Assembly: GCA_943736015.1 (NCBI GenBank)
Contig: OX031064.1
Coordinates: 29,387,361-29,451,360 of the forward strand
Source of the DNA: Tridacna crocea
Lineage: Eukaryota > Mollusca > Bivalvia > Cardiida > Cardiidae
DNA length: 64,000 nt
Reading direction: 5' to 3'
The notes below the pieces were generated by a model. That model was not told the origin of the DNA. It was given only the letters and a program-made list of their open reading frames with translations, and did no database searches. A program made the translations under genes and the position numbers. Position 1 is the stretch's first letter. Each line of letters opens with the position of its first letter. Below, in pieces: positions 1-12,960 of this stretch.

Positions 1-812
1 ATATGAACAAACATTGTAGAAGTCCACAAGAGGATGCTACAAACCAAATATCAAAGCCCTACACCTTCTAGTTTCATAGAAGAAGAATTTTAATGTTTTC
101 CTTCTTTGTTCCTATGTTTTTTACTTGTGACTCCCAGGGCAAGGTCAGTTTTAACCCCAGGGGCATCATATAAACAAACTTGGTAGAGGACTACTAGGAG
201 ATGCTACATACCAAATATCAAAGCTCTACACCTTCTAGTTTCAGAGAAGAATAATTTCAAAGTTTTATTTTCTGTTCCTATGTTTTAAACTTGTGACCCC
301 CGGGGCATTATATGAAAATTTTGGTAGATGATCACTAGGAGATACTACATACCAAATATCAAAGCTCAACAGCTTTTAGTTTCAGAGAAGAGTCCTAGTT
401 TTAAAGTTTTCCTTCGTTGTTCCTGTGTCTCAAACTTTTGACCCCCGTGGCCTGGCCAGTTTTGACCCCAGGTGCATCATATGAACAAACTAGGTAGAAG
501 TCCACTAGGAGATGCTACATACCAAATATTAAAGCTCTACGCCTTCTAGTTTCACAGAAGAAAATTTTCAAACATTTTTCTATTTTTTTCCCCTTTAGTT
601 GCCATGGCAACCAGAGTTATGAGTGGAATTCAATCTCTTGAACAACTGTGGTAGAGTTTCATCTAAGAAACATTCCTGCCAAGTTTCATCAAGATTGGCC
701 CAGTGATGTAGGAGAAGAAGGTGTTTAAAAGAAATTCTGGATGACGCACAACGGACATTGGGCAATCACAAAAACTCACCTTTAAGAACTTTGTGCTCAA
801 GTGAGCTAAAAA
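1..812 (+). repeat. Family A tandem-core element, 3' part
   Basis: About four units of roughly 170 bp with CCAAATATCAAAGCTCTACA and CTTCTAGTTTCAGAGAAGAA. They are followed by a unique 3' arm (ATGACGCACAACGGACATTG) and the terminal hairpin TTGTGCTCAAGTGAGCTAAAAA. The 5' end lies left of the window. Confidence 0.75.
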
Positions 813-1118
813 ATAAACAATTTATAGTTGTGGTTCTTGTACACTTCCTCTCATGGTACATTACAAATGTGTAAAGTTTTATCAAATACCTTCAAAGGTT
901 CTCAAAATAAAGAGCAGACACACATTTTTGAAGGAATCAAAGGGGAATAACTCAAACAATATACAAGCGAGAGTTCTGGCTTTTATGTATGACAATTTGT
1001 CTCTTAAAACGTTTTTGAGTAAATATAGCGGATATGATTTGTGTTGGACAGACAGACAGATGCACGGAGAAAAACAATATGTCTCCCAACCCTGATAAAG
1101 GGGGAGACATAAAAATGA
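813..1118 (+). repeat. Family C tandem-core element fragment
   Basis: Two diverged units with ACAAATGTGTAAAGTTTTAT, then GACAGACAGACAGATG and a 3' hairpin (GTCTCCC...GGGGGAGAC). Related units occur at 30190-30950. Confidence 0.6.
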
Positions 1119-1317
1119 GCAATACTCTTTGAATTGGGGCTAAATTGCATCTGCAAAAAGTATCCTCCAATCGAAACCCTTTACTTTGGTATATAAATTC
1201 TTCTGGTAAAAAAGTTGACATGTCAAAATTAACAAGTCACTCTGTGTACTCTGTGTACTCTGACAATTACTGTATGTTTTGTTTGATTTTACCCTTTGCG
1301 CATAACCTAAACCCTGA

Positions 1318-3426
1318 GAAACTAGAAGGCCCTGAAAGGCATGAAATTGCCCTACTGGCTGAGATTTTGCTTTTATGCTAGCGGACATTATGAATTCATG
1401 ATGCAAAAAGAAAACCAGCAAAATCAGTGTGAAGGAAAGCACTTATAAACAAGAAATAGAAATTTTCAACTTTAAATTGCTATTTTTCCCTTATTGATTG
1501 TCATATATTTTCAAAATCAATAGGGTTCCAGCTGCTGATAACACAAAGCAGCTGGGCAAGTTTCATGAATATCTGACCAAAATGCTGACTTCATCATGTA
1601 ACTTAGAAATCCAAATTTTCAACTCCAAGTGGCTACTTTTCCATTATTGTTTGTTGGATTTTTTTCAAAGTCAACAAATAAATACTTTACCATGTAAACA
1701 AGCAATGAAAATGTTCAACTTGAAATGGCTACTTTTCCCGTGATTTTTCAAAATCAAAAAGGTTCGAGCTACTGATGATACGAGGGTTGTTAAAAAATTA
1801 TCCGTATTTTGCCTGTTAAAAAATTATTCGCAAAGCAATCATGCTAAATCTTGCATCATTCTCTATTGGAATTCAATCCACGCTAGTCTATGCTTATTTT
1901 ATATACTTCTTTCATAAAAAGCGCTCGCAGTTGCCATCGAAAATACCATGAGAACGTGTTCACGGTGCAGCGCAAAATATTGTATCTATACTCGCCCTTC
2001 TCTTCTACATATTGTCTCTCTCGTAACTGATTATGTAATGAAATTTCATCAGATTACAGGATTTGGCCCTAGTTACATCAAGAGTAAATTTAACATCATT
2101 TGACCCTTAAATGCTTCAGAAAATCGAGTTTAAATACAGTTGGGGTAAAAGTTTTGAACATTAAAGATGGCGTTGACTGACCGTCTGGAAATCCGTTCCA
2201 TATTAGAATTTGGACAGCAGCTAGGAGAAACTTCGACAAACACATACAAATAATGATCATGGCAAAAGGGAATGATTCTGTCACACGGACACTGGTAAAG
2301 GGATGTGTACAGCCGGTGGTTACTACGTCACCGATGATGCATAGAGCATGGGGGCGAGTACTTTGAGAAAGAATAGATAACGTTGCCTAATAACCTTCCG
2401 ACGACGTTGATGACGTCGTATATTGTAGCTTTTCCTGTGCTGGCTCCTGGTACCCATGCATGTTTGATTGCATGTAAAATCAACATGTATTGTTCAATTT
2501 TTGAAATATTTTGCACTTTTGTACATAATGAATGTTGTTTTACAATGCGTGGATTTTTGTCACATTATGATGACTCATTAAAAATTTATAGACTTAATCC
2601 GGATAATATTCGAACGACCCTCGTATAAACAAGCTATGGCAAGTTTCATGAAAATCTGACCTCTATTGCAGACTTTATCGCATAAATAGGAAAAGAAAGT
2701 TTTCAAATAGAAAAGACTACTTTTCCCATACTGTTTGTTGGATTTTTTTCAAAATCAATAGGGTTGAAGCTTTCGATAAGATAAACAAACTCTGCAAGTT
2801 TCATGGAAATATGACCACAAAGACACACTTTATCACGTAAACATGAAATAGAAAATTTAAACTTAAAATGGCTACTTTTCCCATATTATTTGTCACATTT
2901 TTTTTCAAAATCAATAGGGTTAAGGCTATTGATGAGATAAGCAAACTATGCAAGTTTCATGAAAATCTAACAAAAAATGCAGACTTTATCGCATAAACAA
3001 GATAAGGAAGTTTTCAACTTGAAATGGCTACTTTTCCCATACAGTTTGTTGGATCTTTTTCAAAATCAATGAGGTTGAAGCTATTGATAAGATAAATAAA
3101 CTCAGCAAGTTTTATGAAAATCTGACCACAAAGACAGACTTTATCACGTAAACAAGAAATGGAAATTTTAAACTTTAAATGGCTACATTTCCTACACAGT
3201 TTGTCCGATTTTTTTTTCAAAATATATAGGGTTAAAACTATTGATAAGATAAACAACCTGTGCAAATCTCACAAAAATCTGACCAAAAATGCAGACTTTA
3301 TTGCGTAAACAAGAAAAAGACAAACAGATGGATTGACGGACAGACGAACAGATGGACGGATGGATGGACAACAGAAACCACGCCATGACATAACCTCTAC
3401 TGGCTTTCAACCAGTAGAGCTAAAAA
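1318..3426 (+). repeat. Family B tandem-core element, copy 1 (split by the 1781-2623 insertion)
   Basis: The 5' end is AACTAGAAGGCCCTGAAAGG with CTACTGGC. Tandem units of about 160 bp follow (TTCAACTTGAAATGGCTACT, TTGGATTTTTTTCAAAATCA). Then come a GACGGACAGACGAACAGATG run and the 3' hairpin CTACTGGCTTTCAACCAGTAG plus AGCTAAAAA. Confidence 0.8.
1781..2623. mobile_element. 843-bp TA-flanked non-autonomous element
   Basis: The ends CGAGGGTTGTTAAAAAATTA and, inverted, CGAGGGTCGTTCGAATATTA are flanked by TA on each side, which is mariner-like. No transposase frame was seen inside. It splits a roughly 160-bp repeat unit, which reads continuously across the site once the element is removed. Confidence 0.85.
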
Positions 3427-3429
3427 CAA

Positions 3430-3868
3430 CTCTGAAAACATGGTAGGAAAAAAAGGAAAAGGCTGTAACTTTCATTTTTTTCCTGTGTGTACTATGGTTT
3501 ATACTCTTTCAAAACAAATTCAACCATCTGCGCTTTTTTAAACATTATTTCAGTTAACCATCTGTGCTAATTTAAACATAATTTCAGTGATATTCCATTA
3601 GTCAGTGCACCTATATAATGTTCCAGGACTTTTTTCACCAGTATTTTGCACAACATTTTACCCAAGCTAATAGCTGCTTTCCCACATTACCATTGTCGAA
3701 AAAATCATCAGTAGTAAAAGAGAAATGAATTACCACAACAACTTAAACAAATCAAAAGATTTATCGCCTGTGAGAATAATCTACGACGAAAGCAAAGGTT
3801 ACAAAAGCACCTCATGCAGGTGCAAACACTTGGATGCACTTGCTTTAGGAGTATATATTCTAAGTATT
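3430..3868. other. Spacer with an older repeat
   Basis: No gene seen. 3570-3730 is related to 20105-20265 (ATTTCAG, AGTCAGTGCACCT, CCCAAGC.AATAG.TGCTTT). 3797-3860 resembles the 5' end of another element family (GCACCTCATGCAGGTGC hairpin). Confidence 0.5.
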
Positions 3869-5256
3869 AAACTAGAAGGCCCTGAAGGGCCTGAATATGC
3901 TCTACTGGCAGAGAATTCAATTTTGCTTTTTCATGAAAATCTGACAAGAAATGCATACATTGTCATGAAAACAAGAATTGGTAATTTTCAACTTGAAATG
4001 GTTTCTTTTCCAATACTGTTTGTTGGATTTTTCTCAAAATAGATAGGGTTGAAGCTATAAGTGAGATAAACAAATTTTCCAAGTTTCACAAAAATCTAAT
4101 TACAAATGCACATTTTATCCCGTAAACAAGAATTCAAAATTTTCAACTTGAAATGGCTACTTTTTCCATACTGTTTGTTGGATTTTTCTCAAAATCAATA
4201 GGGTTGAAAATACTGATAAGATAAACAAACTGTGTGATTTTCATGAAAATCAGGCAACAAATGTAGACTTTATTGCGTAAACAATGATTTGAAATTTTCA
4301 ACTTGAAATGGCTACTTTTCCCATACTGTTTGTTGGATTTTTTTCAAAATCAATAGGGTTGAAGCTATTGATGAGATAAACAAACTGTGCAAGTGTCACG
4401 AAAATCAGGCATTAAATGCAGACTTTATCACGTAAACAAGAATTTGAAATTTTCAACTTGAAATGGCTACTTTTCCCATACTGTTTGTTGGATTTTTTTC
4501 AAAATCAATAGGGTTGAAGCTATTGATGAGATAAACAAACTGTGCAAGTTTCACGAAAATCGGGCAACAAATGCAGACTTTATCGCGTAAACATGAATTT
4601 GAAATTTTCAACTTGAAATGGCTACTTTTCCCATATTGTTTGTTGGATTTTTTTCAAAATCAATAGGGTTGAAGCTATTGATGAGATAAACAAACTGTGC
4701 AAATTTCACGAAAATCGCGCAACAAATGCAGACTTTATCACGTAAACAAGAATTTGAAAATTCAACTTGAAATGGCTACTTTTCCCATACTGTTCCCAGC
4801 CCTTTGAAAATCGGGCAACAAATGCAGACTTTATCACGTAAACAAGAATTTGAAAATTCAACTTGAAATGGCTACTTTTCCCATACTGTTTGTTGGATTT
4901 TTCTCAAAATCAATTGGGTTGAAGCTATTGATGAGATAAACAAACTGTGCAAGTTTCATGAAAATCGGGCAACAAATGCAGACTTTATCGCGTAAACAAG
5001 AATTTGAAATTTTCAACTTGAAATGGCTACTTTTCCCATACCGTTTGTTGGATTTTTTTCAAAATCAATAGGGTTGAAGCTATTGATGAGATAAACAAAC
5101 TGTGCAAGTTTCATGAAAATAGGGCAAGAAATGCAGACTTTATCGCGTAAACAAGAAAAAGACTAACGGACAGACAGACAGACAGACGTACAGACGGACG
5201 ACGGAAACCACGCCATGACATAAGCTCTGCTGGCTGAAAGCCAGTAGAGCTAAAAA
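3869..5256 (+). repeat. Family B tandem-core element, copy 2 (complete)
   Basis: The 5' end is AACTAGAAGGCCCTGAAGGG with GCTCTACTGGC. About seven units of roughly 160 bp follow; the later ones are nearly identical. Then comes GGACAGACAGACAGACAGAC, ACCACGCCATGACATAAGC and the 3' hairpin GCTGGCTGAAAGCCAG within AGCTCT...AGAGCTAAAAA. The 5' CTACTGGC is the complement of the 3' hairpin arm. Confidence 0.85.
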
Positions 5257-5476
5257 GGGAATAACTCTGTCAAAATAGTCTTGAATTACCATTGTCTGTC
5301 GTTTTCTATTTACATAGTTCAGTATAATCCAGAATTTCAAGTAAATGTCTTCAGTTATGACAAAAAATATCAGAAGATATATTTATCAAAGTTTTGCATG
5401 AAGATGACAAAACCAACTATGACAAAGATGACAAGGCTCTGACAAAACTTCAAATATTCTTTGAAACAGTTCAGCT

Positions 5477-7536
5477 AACAAAAGGGCTATTGACCAGAAA
5501 ACGCTCACACATGTAAAGTCATCTATTGTTAAAAGCTGAAGAGATCCTTATTTCAGTGATGAAAAAATGCATGCAAGTAAGTGACCTACTTTTTGACTAA
5601 CTTGACCTACTTTTGAACCTGTCAGAGATATCATCAAGACATTCTCATAATGTTTCACAAGCATCGGACCAAACATGTGATCTCTAAATTGCACACAAGT
5701 TTTTGCTCAGATTTGGCCAAGTGACCAACTTATTGATCTGATGTGACAGAATTTCAGTCCTGTTTGATATCTAAAACAAAAAAAAAAATAAACCTTTCTG
5801 ACCTTGTTTCGTGAGTATGAGGCTGAACATGTGGCCTCTAGACTGCACACCAGTTTTTCTCAGATTTGGTTCTGTGACCTACTTTTGACTGGACATGACC
5901 CAGTTTCAACCCTGTCTAAGACAGTATCGAAACAAACATTTTGACCAAGTTTCAAAGTATCAAGCTGAAAATGTGGTCTCTAGCCTGCTTGCAAGATTTT
6001 TCCTAACATTTAGCCAAGTGACCTACCTTTTGACCCCACCTGACCCAATTTTGCAGTGGTCTTACATCTCATTGAGAAAAACTTTCTGACCCAGTTTAAT
6101 GAACATCAGGCTGAACTATGGCCTCTACAGTGCACACAAAGATTTTCTAAGAATTTAACCCGTGACCTACTTTTTTTTCTTAGATCTCATTGAGAAAAAC
6201 TTTCTGACCCAATTTAATGCACATCAGGCTGAAACTATGGCCTCTAAAGTGCACAAAAAGATTTTCTAAGAATTGAACCTGTGACCTACTTTTTTTTACC
6301 AGACATAACCTAATTTCAAACATATTTGAGATATCCATACACATGTATTGACCACATTTCAAGAGTATCAGGCTGAAAATGTGGCATCTGCAGTGCACAT
6401 AATCTTTTATCTAATATTTAGCCTTGTGACCTATTTTCTGCCTGGTGTAAGTCAATTTTAAACTTGTCCTAGATATCATAATTGAGATATCACCGACACC
6501 AACATTCTGATCAAGTTTCAAGAGTACTGAGCTGAAAATGTGGCTTCCTGAGTGCATACAACCTTTTTAGAGATTAGATTTAGCCCTGCAACCTTTTAAA
6601 TTGACTTGACTCACTTTGGGACTTGTTTCAAATTCATCAAGACAACTATTCTGACCAAGTTTCATGAGTATCAAGCTGAAATTGTGGTGTCTTGAGTATA
6701 CACAAAGTTTTAGTAGTATTTGGCCAAGTAACCTACATCGTAAATTGACATGACCCAATTCGAACTTGTCCAAGAGATCATAAATATAAACATACTGACA
6801 AAGTCTTAGAAGTATCACGTTACATCTGTAGCTTCAAGAATGCACACATGGTTCTTCTAAGTTTTAGCCCAGTGACCTACCTTTAGACCCAATGTGATCT
6901 AATTTCACATATGTCCAAAATATCAAGATGAATATCCTGATCTTCTTTTAAGAGTGTAAATCTAGAAATATGGCCACTGACAGTATACAGGGTTTTACTA
7001 AATTTAGCTCCATGACCCAATTTTTAAGCCAACAGGACCCAATTTCAAACCGTCCAGGATATCCTTAAGACAAAGGTTCTGGCTAGGTTTCAAGAGTATA
7101 AAGCTGAAAATATGGCCTATAGAGTGCAACAAGGTTTTACTAATATTTGGCCCATTGACCTACAGTTAGACCTGGCATGATTCAATTGCAAAATTAACAA
7201 GATAACATAAAGCTTTACATTCTGATAAGGTTTCATGGGTTTGATGCTGAAAATATGGCCTCTTGATTGCATGCAAGGCTGATTTATTCCAGTGACCCAC
7301 TTTTTGACACAATATGATCCAATTTAAAACTTGTCAAAGATAACACCAAGACAAACATACTGACCAAGTTTCATGAGTATCTTACTGAAAATGTGACCTT
7401 TAGAGTGCACATAAGAGAAATGTTGAAAACTGCACAACAGACGACTTAATGTCTGACAACAGACAACACACTATGGATGCCCAACACAGCACAATCATAA
7501 AAGCTCACTTTGAGCACTTTATTCTCAGGTGAGCTG
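5477..7536 (+). repeat. Old family D tandem-core element
   Basis: The 5' end is a decayed AACAAAAGGGCTATTGACC...CGCTCAC. Diverged units of about 145 bp follow (GTGACCTACTTTTGACC, CAAGTTTCATGAGTATCA.GCTGAAAATGTGG). The 3' hairpin is GAGCACTTTATTCTCAGGTG. Confidence 0.75.
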
Positions 7537-7582
7537 AATATGTGCAAGGTAAATACAAACAATAAAGACAAAGTTAATGTAC

Positions 7583-7648
7583 AAGGTAACTGGTCCACAA
7601 CCATTGAGGTATATGTGTTGGCCCCTTCTGCAACCATCTTCTTCAATT
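7583..7648 (-). CDS. Possible further exon of the CARD gene
   Basis: On the minus strand the acceptor CATGTCTTTTACAG is followed by 66 nt encoding LKKMVAEGANTYTSMVVDQL, then a GTACAT donor. The phase is 1 at both ends, exactly as required to continue from the 16360 donor. It is flanked by old repeats and has no recognised homologue. This is a splice-site and phase argument only. Confidence 0.3.
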
Positions 7649-7740
7649 CTGTAAAAGACATGAAATTTAGTTCTTTTAATACTCAAGTACAGTTTTATTA
7701 TGCATTATTATTTACATATTAATACATGTAAACAGGCATC

Positions 7741-7963
7741 TTAAACCTTATATAAAACAAGCCTGCATCTTAAGAAGCTTTAGGAAGAAGGCCTTTTGAA
7801 ACAAAAAGGATCAGTGCTGGTGACCAGCTTTTTCTTCTTTTCACACCATGTTTTTCTTCCCTTTTAAAGACAAAAGCTATCATATGAACCATATTTTAAT
7901 TATCATTTACAATTAGTTTCAAATCGGACAACTCATAAATTTTATTGTATGGTAAGGGGTTAA
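7741..7963 (+). repeat. TTAA MITE, degenerate copy
   Basis: TTAA at both ends; the central palindrome is reduced (GCTGGTGACCAGC). Right end GGTAAGGGGTTAA. Confidence 0.7.
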
Positions 7964-8508
7964 AATAAGTAAGGACTAAGTACTTCATTTGATGAGGAAA
8001 ATTTCAAATAAGGGATATGTACATGTATACAAATACACACGCTGAGTATGGTATTCCCATGATAAATGTGGTATTCAAATGTTTGCATGGAAATTTTTGG
8101 AAAAGGTATATTTGTTATTGGACAAGCTACCAAAAAATCTGTCAATTACATTAAGCATGTAGACTCATCAATATTAAGAGCATCTGAATATGGCAAATCG
8201 AATGTAACTCAGAAGATTGGATTTGCTCTTGAAAGAGCAGAAAACTTTACCCGAACCACAAGAAGTGAAGAAATTGCACAATCCCGCAATCTTCTCAAAT
8301 GCCTTCTTCTCTTGAGTATTTTAAATGTGGGGAAGAATGGTAAATGGTTCAGGCTACTCAATACAAGGGAATGAAAAAAAAACAACTTTCAGCAGCATGA
8401 CAGCCATTGTAGAAAACAGAGTAAATGATTGATAAAAATTGGTCATTTTAGCCAGTTACAACATACAGTTTCAACAGCCCTTAGGAAGACACTGACGGTT
8501 AAAAAGAA

Positions 8509-9720
8509 AACAAGAGGGCCATTGGCTATAACCTACTAAACTAGTAAAGTAATCTAGGATTTACAAAGTTAAATCTTAGTGACCTACTTTTTAATCCAAT
8601 GTGACCCAGTTTAGACTTTGTTCAAAATATTACCAAGTAAAACGTACAAATAGAACTTCATGAGTCTCAGACTGAAAAATATGGCCTCTATTGTGCACTT
8701 ACGGTTTTCTCAAATTTGTCCCAGTGACATAATTTCTGACTTGATAGGACCAAATATTAAACTTGCCCAAGAAATTATCAGGACAAACATTCCAAACAAC
8801 TTTTATGGATATAAGACTCAAAATGTGGCCAAGAGTCCTAGAGCTCTACAAACTTTTTTGCCCTTACAGGAATTTCAGTCTTGCAAAAATACTATCATGA
8901 AAAACATTCTGAGCAAGTCTCCATTACAGGCCAAAGATATGGATCCTAAAGTACACACAAGGTTTTCTAAAATTTGTCCAAGTGACCTAATGTGACCAAA
9001 TTTCACACTTGCCCAACATATTATCTAAACAAACATTCTGACCAAGTTTTATTAGGTTCAGATTGAAAGTTTTGTCTCTAGACTGCACTCAAAACTCATC
9101 TAAAACTTCTTCTGATGATATAGCGTTTGACCTAATATAACCTGATTTCACTTTGATTGTTTGTTTGAATATTATTTTATGCCTCTTTCAACATTATTTC
9201 AGTCATATCACCCCAGCAGATTATATATTCAAATATTTCCTGAGTTTCAACAGTACTAGGCTGGGGCTCTGAAATTTGTTCTCCATAGACACTCCCCGGA
9301 AAAACTCAATGGATCCAGTCCTGCTCAAACAAGAATCCTACCTTTTACCACTGAGCCACACCTGATTCCTAAACCTGATTTCAAACTTGTTCAAGACATC
9401 ATTAAGACAAAAAATCTGACCAAGTTTCATAAGTATCTGAAAATGTGGTTTCCAGCTTTTTTTTTTAATTTCAACAAAGTGATGCAATCTCACAAGCTTT
9501 TTCCAAGATATGCACCTGTGACCAACTTTTTAATCTGACCTCATCCTACCTCAAAGTGGTCATAGATATAGAGACAAACGTTCTGATCAAGTTGATCAAA
9601 GCTGAAAATGTTACCTCTGGAGTGCAGGTAAGATTTCTCTAAGATTGTCCTAGTGACCTACTTACTTAACTGACAATTTCAAAGTTGTCTGAGATATCAT
9701 CTGGCATTATCATTTATCTA
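8509..9720 (+). repeat. Old family D element, 5' part and diverged units
   Basis: It starts AACAAGAGGGCCATTGGC. Units with GTGACCTACTTTTTAATCC and AAATATGGCCTCTA.TGTGCA follow, strongly diverged. No 3' hairpin found. Confidence 0.6.
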
Positions 9721-10434
9721 TGTCACAGTTGTTTTTCTTTGCTTTTTTCTAAAATGCCATGATTTTAGTAATTACTACACAGCCTTATGCCAACAGCCTT
9801 AAACTACATCCAACCAATATCTAGACTGGGAGAAGGACTTTGATGGCAAGACAAAAGGTGTCATTGCCTTCTCTGTAGTTTCTTTTTTTGTTCAAAATAA
9901 CAACTACTTTTCACAGACTATGTAGGTTTGCTGTAGAATTGAATAATGATAAATTCAGTCGAATTTGGAAGTCAGGTTCGTGCACTGAATTATGGTTTCC
10001 ACAATTTTCTTAGCTTTTCAATTTGGATTTTAGAACCTGATGTGTCCACATGACTGTACAAGGAGTACAGGTCCCAATATAGGCTTCGCATTTACTGGTA
10101 CACCTTTCCTGTTGAGCATAAGGAAATTTTATGTGAAGTATATTAGCTACATGTATATCATAAAACCATGCATATTTATGTGTAAAACATGCTTTTTAGT
10201 AAAAGTATTCTTTGCTAAATAATTAGTGGTTATGGCGTTCAAATAAGTGTCATCAATTTCTACATGTATCAGTTTTTGTGTTCCATGGTCAAGTAAATGA
10301 GAAGTAATTGTACTATGAAAACTGCAAGTTGTAAAATAACCCCAGTCACACTTTCCAATGGAGTTCATACTAGTAAAGGATAAAGTAAAGTTAAAATTTT
10401 GCCAACATAACTTCATTTTTCGATCATTTACTAG
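9721..10434. other. Non-coding spacer
   Basis: No gene, RNA or clear repeat boundary recognised. Confidence 0.4.
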
Positions 10435-10748
10435 TATGCACTTGCTCTTCATACTGACTTTGAATGCTCAGTGTGATCTATCTACATTTGCAATTTCAAT
10501 TCAATGGCTTGTTAACTTTGGAAAATATGCTGTGGACGAAAAAATAGATAAAAGCAAAAACTTAAAAAATATCTAAGTCAGAGTAGCATGCAGATCTTGT
10601 GCAATCTACTTGTCCTCAATGGGATCTATATGTATTTGAAGCATGAAGTTCATATAAGAAAATATTTTGAAACTTATGCCCTGGCCAAAAAAACACAACT
10701 AAAGACATTACGCAAAAATAATTTAGACAGAGTTATGGATCTTGTGTA
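10435..10748 (+). repeat. Family K tandem repeat, left part
   Basis: Units with GTGATCTA..TA..TTT...TT...TATG and AAAGCAAAAACTTAAAAAATA. They continue after the mariner insertion at 12418-12850. A further copy lies at 15770-15960. Confidence 0.55.
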
Positions 10749-10776
10749 CAGGGCGTTTCATAACATGTGATATATT

Positions 10777-11005
10777 TTAACTCTTTACCACACAATTCCG
10801 ACTTTTAACGACCCTGGGATAAAAATCTTTTGAAAACATTTTGGGAAAAGGAGAAAATGCTGGTAACCAGCATTTTCTCCTTTTCCCACTATGTTTTCAA
10901 CCCTATCAAAGAATAATTGCACCATTTGAGTCACACTGAAATTGTCGTATGCAAGTGCTTTCAGTGTGAAAAAAGATTAAATTTTGTTGTCTGGTAAAGG
11001 GTTAA
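10777..11005 (+). repeat. TTAA MITE nested in the mariner
   Basis: TTAACTCTTTACCACACAAT on the left and CTGGTAAAGGGTTAA on the right, with central GAGAAAATGCTGGTAACCAG and its inverted continuation. It dates after the mariner insertion. Confidence 0.9.
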
Positions 11006-11310
11006 ACCAAATGTCTATTACATGTTAGAATGTCTGTAACAGCAAAAAATATACCATATTTAAGGGAAATGATGTCTAATTTTATAACTGTAGTTTTACC
11101 CATTATACTACACTTGCCTATAAAATATTTAAGCAACTTTTGAAAACAGGGTCCGTTTACATCATGTACTCAAAATGATTTCCATTATGGCACCGTACCA
11201 TCTCCACATGATTCATGAAATTTATCATCACATGATTACACATCGTGATATGTTACTGGTTATCGTTCTGATTTCACATCTGATGGACAGTTTAAGCGCC
11301 TCTGTTGATT

Positions 11311-12227
11311 TCAGCTCACTTTGAAAACTCTGTCCTTGAGATGACCCCAAATAAAGAAATGCAAAGGACTGTGATCCGGAGAGTGGGGTGGCCAAGGGCC
11401 TTCCTTCTTCAGAGAGATGATATGTGTGTCAAACAAGAAGTCATTCAAGAACTCTCTGTGTGGTGTGTGGAGTGGCACCGTCTTGTTGGAACCATGTTTG
11501 TGTCATATCAACCCCTTTTTGACGGAATGCAGGCAGGAACTTGTATTTCAGAAGAGACAAATAACGTTCACTGTTGATGGTCTCCGTGTTTCGGTCTTGA
11601 TCTTGAAAAAGAATGACCCAATTGTTCCCGAAGAACTAATGGCTGCCCATACCATTACTCTCTCAGCATGACATGGTTTTCTCTACAAAAATGCCTGGTT
11701 CGACATCTGACCAGTGGCAACGGTTGTGTTTGTTTAACTGTTGATCCAAGAAGAAGTGAGACTCATCACTGAACCACACGTTTTCAAGAACCTCAGCATT
11801 GCCTGTCATCCAAATAGAAAAATCAGGATGCTGGTTGACATCTTGTCTTTCAGATGTTAGAGCACTGGTATTGTATAGGGTGTTAGTTTTAGATCGAACT
11901 ATAGAGCACACTTGTCACCCTGGAGGGATTTGTAACATCAGAAGGAACCCTTATTAGCAACCTCTGTGGTGTTTCACTAATTACTTGCTTCACCTCTGCA
12001 ACATTCTCATCACTCCTGCTTGTCCTAGGGCAACCCAGATTATTGTGTCTCTGGTCTAGTAAACTTCCATGCTGCTCAAACCTTTTTACTACTCTGCATG
12101 CTTTTAGCCTGGTCACCTTCCTATCCCCAGGGTACACTTCCCCCATTCATCTGGTTACAGCTATGATAGAACAGTGTTCATAGTACAATTTTATGATATC
12201 CTGACACTTTTCCATGGACAACGCCAT
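11311..12227 (-). pseudogene. Transposase relic of the mariner-like element
   Basis: ATG at 12227 gives MALSMEKCQDII, with an early stop. Then come an HTH region (VVKRFEQHGSLLDQR, GCPRTSRSDENV), NVWFSDESHFFLD..NKHNR (first catalytic Asp), VMVWAAISSSGTIG, a second Asp region recoverable as QDGATPHT in a shifted frame, and WPPHSPDHSPL.FFIWGHLKD (third catalytic position Asp, about 34 residues on). It has at least two stops and frameshifts. It is a DDxD member of the IS630-Tc1-mariner group and is not functional. Confidence 0.88.
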
Positions 12228-12417
12228 CTTGAAAATAACAGTTAATAACAGTTAATAATGACGACATGTATGAAATCATGACATCAATATCTTCCCGTAA
12301 TTTATGTTGCAAAATGGTGAAGTGTCTAGTTTATTTTAGTACACCCATTGTGTTTAAAGCTAAAGTATCAGAGAAGCAACAATTACTTGAAAGCATATCA
12401 AGATTTGAAACACCCTG

Positions 12418-12850
12418 TATGCTAAATGTGATATATCTGTATCTTAAGTGTTCAGTGAAACATCCAAAATGCAAAATAGCAAAGAGTAATAACCCCAAAA
12501 ATATTTAAGATAAAAGTTACAGATTATGTGCATTGTGATCTACCTATAATTATGAAGTTTGGAGTCAATACCTGTTATACTTTGAAAGTTATGCTTTGTA
12601 CAAAAACCTTATATTCAAAAGGGCAAAAACAGAGAGGAAATAGTAAGGCTCCTGACAAAAATCAAATTTGTAAAATTACAAAGGGATATAACTCAAAAAA
12701 AAAAAAAACAACGATGACAGAGTCACAGATCTTGTGCACTGCAGTTTTATTTATTATGATCTACCTGCATACAAGTTTGAAGCCAATAGATTTTATACTT
12801 TGGACAAAAATCCAACATGTAAAATAACAAAGAGTAATATTAACTCCAAT
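12418..12850 (+). repeat. Family K tandem repeat, right part
   Basis: It continues the 10435-10748 repeat with units carrying TGATCTACCT and AACATGTAAAATAACAAAGA. Confidence 0.55.
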
Positions 12851-12905
12851 AACAAGAGGGCCAAGGTGGCCCTGGATCGCTCATCTGAATATTTGAGTAG
12901 ACTAT
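12850..12905 (+). repeat. Solo 5' end of a family D element
   Basis: AACAAGAGGGCCAAGGTGGC followed by CCTGGATCGCTCATCTGA, the same 5' module as the complete element that starts at 12961. Confidence 0.65.
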
Positions 12906-12960
12906 CGCCAGTTTTTTTTTTTTTTAGTAATTCCAAAATGTTTTCTTCAATAACTTCAGT

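Larger units (their letters stand above)
10749..12417 (-). mobile_element. Decayed Tc1/mariner-superfamily transposon
   Basis: The ends CAGGGCGTTTCA (10749) and, inverted, CAGGGTGTTTCA (12417) are each flanked by TA. Inside, on the minus strand, is a broken transposase. A TTAA MITE (10777-11005) lies near its 3' end. The element interrupts an older tandem repeat that resumes on both sides. Confidence 0.9.

Noticed and set aside
8066-8374. 102-codon plus-strand frame
   Set aside because: Contains diverged MITE-like sequence (ATGTAACTCAGAAGATTGG, GAGCAGAAAACTTT); no protein features.
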